Of a DNA stretch of 64,000 nt, positions 19,935 through 27,750 are shown piece by piece. Made by a program: the position numbers and the translations under genes. Each line of letters begins with the position of its first letter. Position 1 is the stretch's first letter. The DNA is from Nematopogon swammerdamellus (Eukaryota; Arthropoda; Insecta; Lepidoptera; Adelidae). The stretch is from positions 15,237,596 to 15,301,595 of the forward strand of contig OX336343.1 in NCBI GenBank assembly GCA_946902875.1, in the 5' to 3' direction. A model generated the notes under the pieces. It was not told the DNA's origin and did no database searches. It was given only the letters and a program-made list of their open reading frames with translations.

Positions 19935-19936
19935 TA
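19930..19936 (-). promoter_or_regulatory. TAATG stop-start overlap between ORF1 and ORF2
   Basis: The ORF1 stop TAA and the ORF2 start ATG share one A (position 19934). The same UAAUG arrangement supports termination-reinitiation in the Bombyx LINE SART1 (established knowledge). Use of that mechanism here is inferred. Confidence 0.8.
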
Positions 19937-21583
19937 GTCCTCCTCGGAGTCCAGGAGAGAATCCTCATCCTGGAGGGTGGTGGGCCTCGCCCTCCACTGG
20001 AGGTTGGGTTGGTTGTCGGGCGCCCCGGGTTCCGGAGTGGCCATGATGGGCCCGTCGTTTGACGGACGAACAACCGTCCGGTCATCCACTGATTTCTCAG
20101 CTTCCCTGCCAGGCGGTTGCTCGCCCGTCAACTGCAGGCTTGTTGCCGGCGCCTCTTGAGCAGCGACTCCCACCGCATCGGTCTCCATCTCGACCGGTGC
20201 AGGGGGGGGCGCCTGAACTTCAGGGGTTTTTTGGGGGGGGGGCTCATTGACAAGTTTGCCTCCTTCCGCGAAGAACTTCAGGTAAATACAGCCTAGGCGG
20301 TAATTTACCCTCCTTCCTCGCGGAAGGATCTCCTTGTTTACGGTCTCCTCGGGAATTCCCAAGGTTAGGAAGATGCTTTCCGGGTCTCCCCGACGCTCCT
20401 GACCGTACAAGACCCACTCCGGGACCTTGTACTGAGGGTTGAATCCTCTCAGGACCCGACTCAGGTCCAACAGGCTGCTGGAGCATTCGGGGACCAGCAG
20501 GGCACACTTGATCAGGCGGGTCACCTCGTCCTGCCTTTTGACCAGAAGTCTGCATCCCTCCCACATGGGTGGTAGGTATGCGACCGTTCTTCGCAGCCAA
20601 TCGACGGTCTTTGCGTTTTCGCACCATACTTTGAGCATGCCGTCTGCTAGGAACGGATTGCCGCGGAACGCAACCGGAACCTCGTCAGTAGAGTTCAAGG
20701 CGTGGGCCCACGCCAAGTCTCCGAGCTTCCGCTTGATTTGTTCCGCTCTATCCGGCGTTAATTCGCTGAGCGGTTCCGCGACGATGGCCATGCACAGATT
20801 GCGCATGCACGCGTCCGCGTAGCTCGGGGCAGTTAGCCTCACCGACTCGTCCCGGACGCGTTTGGAGTCGCCTCTGGGCGACTTGGCCTCGTCTGATCTT
20901 CCTCGTTTAATGCGGGGCACTGTGGTGGGTTTCATCGACGCCGGTGCGCCTGCGACTCCCCCACTGCCCTTGTTGCTGGCAGGCGGATTTTGAGGGCCGA
21001 ACTGTCCCCGTTTTTTCCCTCTGGGGTTCCCCCCACCTCTGCCAGTGGAGTGAGGTTTTCCTCTAGCTACTGGTGGAGTTCCAACCTGTAGCTTCCCACC
21101 AGGCAGCGTGGTTTGAGCTGCGGCTCTGGGGTTCCCGGCGGTCCCGACTGAAGAGCTTGCGCCCCCCCCAGTGGTTGTCTGGGGTAAGTCAGGAGTCACC
21201 TGAGGTCTGTCCACAGGGGCAGGTTCGCCTTCCTCCCTACCCGCCTCACCGCTTTTTCCCTTGTTGAATTTGGTCATCCGCGCGGTATTCCTGCGCTGCT
21301 GCCTATTTTGTTGCTGTGCGTTTCTCTTCCTGTTCTGAGGGTTCTTCTTCCTTGAGGGAACGAGCTCCCAGGAGGAGTGGTGGGCTGGGGCACTGTTGTC
21401 CATTGCCTCACCGAAACTACTGAAGTTGTAGGCTGGGAATTCCACTGCCTTTGATGTGGAGGCCGAAGCCTGTTGGTCGAGGGTGACTGCGGTCGAGACC
21501 GCAGAGCCCGAGGGGAGTTCCCCATCCCTCCCTACCAATTTGTTCGCGGGTGACTGTTTTCCGGTTTTGCCAAAAAGATCCAT
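19934..21583 (-). CDS. LINE ORF1: gag-like protein with DUF4780-like domain
   Basis: The open frame extends to a GTG at 21667 (577 codons), but the first in-frame ATG is at 21583, giving 549 residues, which I prefer; the frame is closed upstream by TGA near 21706. The N-terminal half is low-complexity, rich in Q, R, K, G and P, with basic stretches suited to RNA binding. A folded region (about residues 255-440 of the ATG form) contains 'LKVWCENAKTVDWL', 'MWEGCRLLVKRQDEVTRL' and 'IFLTLGIPEETVNKE', which resembles the insect domain DUF4780. The tail is acidic. I see no CCHC zinc knuckles, which many ORF1 proteins of related LINEs have. ORF1 proteins normally coat the element RNA and guide it to the nucleus. 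Confidence 0.88.
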   Translation of the reverse strand: MDLFGKTGKQSPANKLVGRDGELPSGSAVSTAVTLDQQASASTSKAVEFPAYNFSSFGEAMDNSAPAHHSSWELVPSRKKNPQNRKRNAQQQNRQQRRNTARMTKFNKGKSGEAGREEGEPAPVDRPQVTPDLPQTTTGGGASSSVGTAGNPRAAAQTTLPGGKLQVGTPPVARGKPHSTGRGGGNPRGKKRGQFGPQNPPASNKGSGGVAGAPASMKPTTVPRIKRGRSDEAKSPRGDSKRVRDESVRLTAPSYADACMRNLCMAIVAEPLSELTPDRAEQIKRKLGDLAWAHALNSTDEVPVAFRGNPFLADGMLKVWCENAKTVDWLRRTVAYLPPMWEGCRLLVKRQDEVTRLIKCALLVPECSSSLLDLSRVLRGFNPQYKVPEWVLYGQERRGDPESIFLTLGIPEETVNKEILPRGRRVNYRLGCIYLKFFAEGGKLVNEPPPQKTPEVQAPPPAPVEMETDAVGVAAQEAPATSLQLTGEQPPGREAEKSVDDRTVVRPSNDGPIMATPEPGAPDNQPNLQWRARPTTLQDEDSLLDSEED

Positions 21584-22431
21584 TCCAAGTTGTTTGTTTT
21601 TCTTCACCCTCCGACGTCCCACCCGCCGCGGAGTCCTCAAAAAAGGGGGATGCCCATAGATGGACACCAGGTTAATCGGAGGGTATAGCGCCCGGAACGA
21701 GCTGGTTCACTCTTGGGGCGCCGCACCCGCGAGCAGGTAACGGTCACGCTTGGACCAACCCAGTCACGTAGAAGGTCCAAGACGCTCCGGCCCGCTGCGG
21801 GCACAACGCCCTAGGGGCACTAGCCTGCATCCATCAGACTGAACGCAACAGCCGCTTGATCGCAGCGCGGCTACGCTGCGACCGCCCGTTTTGGGATGAA
21901 TCTGAGGCCAAAGCAGCGTGTTGCACCTCGCGGAGATACTCAGCTACCAGGATCCCCATCTCCCCCCTCACGGGTTTCCACGCACGGCACAAACACGTGG
22001 GTGGTCAATAGCCCTGCCATCCAGCATATCTTAGCGATGGCGGGGGCGCAGCGACTTGACCACAGCATCGCATGCGTCTTGTAGGATGAGGGGCAGCCGA
22101 GGCAGTATGTTGCACTCCCGCGAGGTCGGCCATGTGTGTACCCCGGGATCGGAGGTGCTCAACTGCCAGACTCCCCCCCACCCAGGAGAGGGCAGGGTGG
22201 AATTGGGTAAGATAGGTAGCCGGTGGGGGTTGGGTTCTGGGGTGTGAGGATGGGCTGGATTGAGACCGCGGCTTTGTTGCCCGTTACAATGCTCGCAGGA
22301 GAAGCTCTTGGTAAAGTGTCCGGCTACGTCAACCGCTCACGAACCAGTCACCGGCCCTGGTCGAGAGCGGTTGATAAACTCGACTCTCGCAAGCCACCAC
22401 GCCCCGACAAGGCGCCTTCTCTTCGTGATGG
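21584..22431 (-). promoter_or_regulatory. LINE 5' UTR with diverged internal repeat
   Basis: A GC-rich, non-coding leader. Two stretches about 190 bases apart share a common pattern (plus strand 'gcagcgtgttgcac' near 21912 and 'gcagtatgttgcac' near 22104, each followed by a cgcggag/cgcgagg block and a C-run), so the leader seems to contain a diverged tandem repeat. Full-length LINEs carry an internal Pol II promoter at the 5' end; no precise initiator can be assigned by eye. Confidence 0.6.
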
Positions 22432-22444
22432 GGCAGTAAATAAT
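22432..22444 (+). repeat. target-site duplication of the LINE, 5' side
   Basis: 'ggcagtaaataat', identical to 16186-16198. It is also the left terminus of the MITE at 22434-22592. Confidence 0.9.
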
Positions 22445-22592
22445 ATACCTAGGTACATCGAGCTTAAGAAAGAGATAATCCGGTTGGTAGAGCGTCGTCC
22501 CTCTCGCACAGAGACGTGCGGGTTAGTGCGACAGAGACGACGCTCTACAACCGGAATGTCTCTTTCTAAAGCCCGATGTACATTATTTACTG
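22434..22592. mobile_element. MITE with long terminal inverted repeats, LINE target
   Basis: 'cagtaaataat' at 22434 is mirrored by 'attatttactg' ending at 22592. The inner blocks 'tacatcgagct' / 'cccgatgtaca' and 'gtagagcgtcgtc' / 'gacgacgctctac' extend the pairing, so most of the 159 bp can fold. Related to the MITE at 13270. Confidence 0.8.
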
Positions 22593-22765
22593 TCGCGTAC
22601 TGTACGGGTCGCGTTAAAGTGAGAGTAGAAAAACATGTTTCATACTTCCATACATATGTATTTTGATTTTATTAGGTACCACAATTTTATTACACACATT
22701 GTCACAGAGCAAGGAAGACGCGCCGCCCCAATCGATGTTCTGTGGTCGGCATGCACTTCACTTTT
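22593..22765. other. spacer
   Basis: No feature recognised. Confidence 0.4.
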
Positions 22766-23112
22766 TAGGTTTCCGTATCCCGTACGGAAGCCTAAGCCTC
22801 CGCCGTCCGTCCGTCCGTCCGTCTGTCCGAGGGCTGTATCTCTTGAACCGTAATAGGTAGCCCGTTGAAATTTTCACAGAATACGTGTTACTATGGCGGA
22901 TACAACAACAAATAAGAAAATAAGAAAAAGTTAAAAATTAAGGGGGGCTCCCATACAACAAACGTCCGAAAAATCTATTAGTCACACTATTGAATAATAG
23001 ATGGCGCCACGGGCTTTTATACATTGCAATATTGAAAAACAAAAGATAGGCGAATAATAGCAGATAGATGCGGAAACCTCCGTGCGCGAGAAAAACTCGC
23101 ACTTAACAGATT
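22766..23112 (+). repeat. Repeat A, near full length
   Basis: 'aggtttccgtatcccgtacg', the (CCGT)n core, 'gaaccgtaataggtagcccg', 'aataatagatggcgccacgg' and the end 'cgtgcgcgagaaaaactcgc'. With 23210-23592 it forms an inverted pair. Confidence 0.8.
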
Positions 23113-23142
23113 TTTTTCATTCAGCTACATCAGACGGAAGAT

Positions 23143-23207
23143 ACGGGCGTCGTTAGACACCTTATAGGTGGCTCGGTGCCATATGTCGCGCTTTCGATAC
23201 AAAAATA
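23143..23207 (+). repeat. jockey-like LINE 3' terminus
   Basis: 'gggcgtcgttagacacctta', 'ggctcggtgccatatgtcgc' and a short A-rich end, as in the other LINE 3' ends. Non-coding. Confidence 0.6.
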
Positions 23208-23209
23208 AA

Positions 23210-23592
23210 ACTGGCCCAGTGCGAGTCGAACTCGCGCACCGAGGGTTCCCTATCGCCATGTCATGGTCAGCGCAGGCCACTCACGCCATCTATGGCGTGT
23301 TTTATGAAATGATTCATATTAGTTAAAATTTATGATTAGTTAAAATGCTTCATACTCTTTTCGGTAGATGCGCGCATCCACATTTTAGTTTCTTGCATGG
23401 GTGATTTTTTTTACTTTTTCTTATTTTTATTATATGTTGTTATATCGGCCATAATAACACATATTCTGTGAAAATTTCAACGGGCTACCTATTACGGTTC
23501 AAGAGATACAGCCCTCGGACAGACGGACAGTCAGACAGACAGACGGCGTAGGCTTAGTAATAGGGTCCCGTACGACGGATACGGAACCCTAA
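23210..23592 (-). repeat. Repeat A, reverse orientation
   Basis: Starts with 'cagtgcgagtcgaactcgcg' and ends with 'ggtcccgtacgacggatacg'. It shares with 27335-27750 the block 'cgccatgtcatggt' and 'gccatctatggcgtgtt', absent from the plus-strand copies, so two subfamilies exist. Confidence 0.8.
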
Positions 23593-23924
23593 AAACCTGA
23601 GGAAACGAGTGCAACAGAGACAGACGTTTGTGATACATAAGTGATGCCGCTTCCAGATAACAATTTCCTTCGGAGTCACCTTGCAATATTCGACAGTTTA
23701 TTAGGCTCACGGACTCGCATATTAAGTTTTCTCGGCGGGCGTGCATAGTGCGAAATACAGTAGGAGTACATTTAGAGTAAAGTGTGGTGATTTTTTTTAA
23801 TTTATTTATTTTTTATTTATTTTATTTATTTTTTATTTATTTATTTAATGTCTTAACCTAAGAACTAAAATTACTTTTTCTCCACTTGTGTCTGTACGTG
23901 TGTTAATAATTCTGTGATCATGTG
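23593..23924. other. spacer with (TTTA)n tracts
   Basis: Nothing coding. A TTTA/TTTTA-rich tract lies at about 23795-23850. Confidence 0.45.
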
Positions 23925-24150
23925 GCCGGTACTTAAAAATAGCCCCACTGCATCTCTCCCCATGCGTATCGTAAAAGGCGACTAAAGCATAAGGACGAGA
24001 TGCCGTGCTAAAGGGCGACAGGATAGCCACCTCTCGCCTTGGTATGGCCCACAGAAATCCTAAGTAATAGCTAATACTTCTCTGATCTGTGGTATGGCCC
24101 ATCCACCGAGTCAGGCAGTAGGTGCGTCTTTTTAGTCCACGCACTAACTA
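23925..24150 (+). repeat. Repeat B copy
   Basis: 'catgtggccggtacttaaaa', 'cactgcatctctcccca', 'gatgccgtgctaaagggcga' and 'caccgagtcaggcagtaggt' match Repeat B at 30170, 35445 and 49519 (the last two in reverse). Confidence 0.7.
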
Positions 24151-24617
24151 GAAAACTATATTTATTTTAGCCAGAAGTCTTAAATAAAGAAGACACTAAA
24201 TGAATAAACTATGAAAGCGCACGAAATTTTTCAATAACTTTTTGAAATTTAGACCTTATCCTCAAAGATGTAAAGCGTTTATTCCTGTAATATTTGTCGA
24301 AAGACCCATCCCATCACTAAATCAAAGTGTGTTCCGCCTGCAGAAAGCCTATAGCAGCATTTTGGGCCTTGTAAATTATTCACACTCCTAAAATATTGGG
24401 ACGAGGCCCCGCGCGGCAACCTTTCACTTTACAGGGACCTTGATATCGGACAGTACGCCGCCAATACAGATGTACACAGCTATAGAATACACACTAGGCA
24501 TTAGAAGAGATTTGAACAGACCTTCAGCTGGTTTTATTAGTTCTTGTATACAACAACAGTTCTACGCAGTTTTAATTAACTACTTTTAAGTCACTATCTT
24601 TTATCAATAAAAAGTGT
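24151..24617. other. no feature recognised
   Basis: Mixed AT-rich sequence, no shared repeat and no convincing frame. Confidence 0.4.
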
Positions 24618-24724
24618 TTTATGGAAACTGACACGGTTTGCTACATCACCTACAACAGCCAGTCAGCCCATAACACCGGGTGAACTAGGTGCCATGTCAG
24701 AGCTTCCCTTCGGTCGTGCCGGCC
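24618..24724 (-). repeat. SINE-1 3' end
   Basis: 'ggaaactgacacggtttgct' to 'cttcggtcgtgccggcc' in reverse. An (AT)n tract (about 24728-24753) follows. Confidence 0.75.
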
Positions 24725-24754
24725 GTATATAACTATATATATATATATATATAT

Positions 24755-25281
24755 TTATATAACTTGTAATGAGACACTACAATATTATATTTTAATCGTT
24801 TGGTATTTATAGTTTTAATATTACGTAATTGGACATGGGTTATGTTTTCTAGGAGGTTACATATTTAAGAATAAAAAAAAATTAAAATTGTAAATGTTTA
24901 TATAAAAACACGCTACAATATTTTATTTTAATGCATTTATCGAAAATGTCATTTTCGAAAAGTGACAAATATAAATATTATTGAATTTGCATTGTGTCAA
25001 TGTTGAACATTGTGTGTTTGTAATTATTCAAATTTTAACTAAATGCATAATAATGGCCCTCCCCCGCCCCTGTTTATTTGCGATATTAATCAATGCGAAA
25101 TTAATTAATGCAATGCTGTCATAAACAAATTGGTGTTGAATGGATACTGATTAGATTGTAATATTTTTAACTGATGTCTATTTATTCGTGTAGTCCGTTT
25201 TAATAGTAAATTTATTGTGTAGGAAAGCATTATTTCTATGTATGGATTATTAAGGCCGTGACAAACGCCAACGACCTTGAG
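24755..25281. other. AT-rich spacer
   Basis: No feature recognised. Confidence 0.4.
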
Positions 25282-26090
25282 CATTCGGGAATTCTACATA
25301 ATGTACCATGCGACTGCTAATTTCGCTTCGCACGTTCAAGTCCCATTTAGCGTAGTTTGTCGCTATCAGCCTAAAGAGTTGATGGTTCGGGGTTCGAATC
25401 CCACTTTCGTATGTTTTTTTTTTTTTGCTTTTTTATTATTTTAATTATTAAAATGATTGTGGCTTATGTAACTGATGCGTGATTCAAATTTTTTATTTTT
25501 TATTATTTTACCTAAATAACATTTTATTGTAATTTCTTCCAAATTATTTTAGTTCATGTACTTACCACTTTTTATAAACCTCTAAATAGACTATCGATGA
25601 AAACTAAAATAAAAATAGGTAGGTAGGTAATAGGTAGATAGGCATTTAGGTATGTATGGCAAATATCATAGCAACATAGGTACCGGCATTCGGGAATTCT
25701 ACATAATGTACCATGCGACTGCTAATTTCGCTTCGCACGTTCAAGTCACATTTAGCGTAGTTTGTCGCTATCAGCCTAAAGAGTTGATGGTTCGGGGTTC
25801 GAATCCCACTTTCGTATGTTTTTTTTTTTTGCTTTTTTATTATTTTAATTATTAAAATGATTGTGGCTTATGTAACTGATGCGTGATTCTAATTTTTTAT
25901 TTTTTATTATTTTACCTAAATAACATTTTATTGTAATTTCTTCCAAATTATTTTAGTTCATGTACTTACCACTTTTTATAAACCTCTAAATAGACTATCG
26001 ATGAAAACTAAAATAAAAATAGGTAGGTAGGTAATAGGTAGATAGGCATTTAGGTATGTATGGCAAATATCATAGCAACATAGGTACCGG
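25282..26090 (+). repeat. 405-bp tandem duplication with tRNA box B-like motif
   Basis: 25282-25686 and 25687-26090 are nearly identical (I noted 'gtcccattt'/'gtcacattt' and 'gattcaaat'/'gattctaat' plus a T-run length change). Each unit holds 'ggttcggggttcgaatccca', a good Pol III box B (about 25392 and 25797), followed by a run of 12-14 T that could act as terminator, then AT-rich sequence and a 'ggtaggtaggta' microsatellite. No clear box A is seen, so a working tRNA gene is not supported. A SINE or tRNA pseudogene unit is likely. Confidence 0.8.
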
Positions 26091-26235
26091 CCGGCGCGCG
26101 CGGCGCGCGCGGCGGCAGCATGGCACGGTGCGGTGGGGTGCGGTGCGGTGCGGTAACTCAGTAGCAGCGTGCGGTGCGGAGGCGGCACGGCGGCGGCGGC
26201 GGCGGCGCGGTGGAGGCGCGGGAGGCGCAGACAGC
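26091..26235. other. GC-rich island with (CGG)n and GGTGC repeats
   Basis: Starts exactly at the end of the tandem duplication with 'ccggcgcgcgcggcgcgcgc', followed by 'gtgcggtgcggtgcggt' and (CGG)n. The transition is abrupt on both sides. Confidence 0.75.
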
Positions 26236-26382
26236 GTTATACCACAGTACCTATTAGTTATTCTGTGGTTATACCAACGAAAGCCATGCGTATAACGCCC
26301 CGTCAAGTTACGTACCGGAGCGTATACTGATAGATACCACAGAAGAGAGATATTACTGATACGGTCGTACTGTATACTGGTA

Positions 26383-26511
26383 CGGAAAATGACACGGTGG
26401 CAACATCACCTACAATACAACATCCGAGATGTCAGCTCGTAACAACTGGTGAAGTAGGTGCTATGTCAGTGCTTTTCTTCGGTCGTACCGGCTTCACTGA
26501 ACTGGACGGAA
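26383..26511 (-). repeat. SINE-1 3' part, left of an inverted pair
   Basis: 'aaaatgacacggtggcaaca' to 'gcttcactgaactggacgga' in reverse. It faces the copy at 26539. Confidence 0.7.
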
Positions 26512-26538
26512 AAAAAGAAGGGAGTCATATCCCGAAAT

Positions 26539-26680
26539 AGTTTGTATTTTCCGTCCAGTTTAGTGTAGCCAGCACGACCAAAGGGAAGCACTGACATGGC
26601 ACCTAAGTTCACCCGGTGTTATGGGCTGACATCACGGATGTTATAGGTGATATAGCAAACTGTGTCAGTTTACATAAAAA
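26539..26680 (+). repeat. SINE-1 3' part, right of an inverted pair
   Basis: 'gtttgtattttccgtccagt' to 'ctgtgtcagtttacataaaa'. Together with 26383-26511 it forms an inverted repeat around a 27-base spacer. Confidence 0.75.
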
Positions 26681-26687
26681 AATCCCT

Positions 26688-26758
26688 CAGTCGCCTTTTA
26701 CGACATGCACGGGGAGAGATGCAGTGGGGCTATTATTTTAAATTACCATCCCACACGG
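26688..26758 (-). repeat. Repeat B terminal fragment
   Basis: 'tcagtcgccttttacgacat' and 'gagatgcagtggggctatta', the Repeat B end in reverse, next to a SINE-1 end. Confidence 0.65.
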
Positions 26759-27334
26759 TTCAAATATACCTAACCTACCTATCTTTTTTCCATTCGATCC
26801 AAACACAGAAGACAGAAATGACGACCGACACGCGGGCGCAGCAGGGCAGGAGCGAGCAAGCGAGCCCGGAACTAAAATTGTATCTAGTATTGAAGTGCCT
26901 GCTAAATTGACGAAGGCAAAAATTTTACCCTTCCGACTGAAGAATTACGTCAATAATTTCATGTAGGCGTTTTTTGTTTTTTATTTTTATCTCCTTTCGT
27001 GGATAAAATAATAAAACAAATTGAATAGAGTTTTCTCAGAGCTTTGTGACCTTTGAATCGGTGGTATTGTAAAAATGTAATAATACACACATACTCAGAT
27101 TTTCAAAAACTCATGCTTTTTTTATATATTTTTAATTTTATGTTTATTACTTACTTTTACTCATTATTAAAAAAACCAGCAATGCACTTTGTTGGTAAGG
27201 AACCAAAATATAGGTTGGTATTTTTTTAATTTTCTGAATGTGTGTCAATTGGTCAGTTTTGGACCTTCTTTGTCGCACTTTTTGCATGTTTTGCGTATTT
27301 GGCGTTTGTCACCGCCTTAAAGCCATATCGCAAA
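26759..27334. other. no feature recognised
   Basis: AT-rich. Nothing coding is supported. Confidence 0.4.
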
Positions 27335-27750
27335 GAGTCGAACTCGCGCCCCGAGGGTTCCGTATCGCCATGTCATGGTTAGCGCCACACACGCCATCTA
27401 TGGCGTGTTATGAAATGCAAACGAAAGCATTTTAACTAATCATGAATATTAGTTAAAATTTATGATTAGTTAAAATGCTTCATACTCTATTCGGTAGATG
27501 GCGCGCGCGCATACACTTTTTGATTTCTTATATGGGAACCCCCATGAATTTTGTACTTTTTCTTATTTTTATTATTTGTTGTTATAGCGGCCATATTAAC
27601 ACATATTCTGTGGAAATTTCAACGGGCTACCTATTACGGTTCAAGAGATACAGCCCTCGGACAGACGGCCGGACGGACGGACGGACAGACAGACAGACGG
27701 CGTAGGCTTAGTAATAGGGTCCCGTACCGGATACGGAACCCTAAAAATGT
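27335..27750 (-). repeat. Repeat A, reverse orientation, with hairpin
   Basis: Matches 23210-23592 nearly throughout ('cgccatgtcatggttagcgc', 'aacgggctacctattacggt', 'ggtcccgtaccggatacgg'). It contains the inverted repeat 'gcattttaactaatcat' (starting near 27427) with its complement ending near 27479. Confidence 0.8.

Larger units (their letters stand above)
16199..22431 (-). mobile_element. full-length non-LTR retrotransposon (LINE), two intact ORFs
   Basis: The element has a 5' UTR of about 850 bases, ORF1 (nucleic-acid-binding-type gag), ORF2 (endonuclease, reverse transcriptase, RNase H, Cys/His motif), a 3' UTR of about 90 bases and an (AAC)7 3' tail, bounded by an exact 13-bp target-site duplication. 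ORF1 and ORF2 meet in a TAATG overlap. An APE-type endonuclease, RNase H and a simple-repeat tail point to the I/LOA/R1 superclade; LOA-like is my best guess, not tested by phylogeny. No stop or frameshift interrupts either ORF, so this copy may be recently inserted and possibly active. Replication would be by target-primed reverse transcription, in which ORF2 nicks DNA and copies its own mRNA at the nick. Confidence 0.95.
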
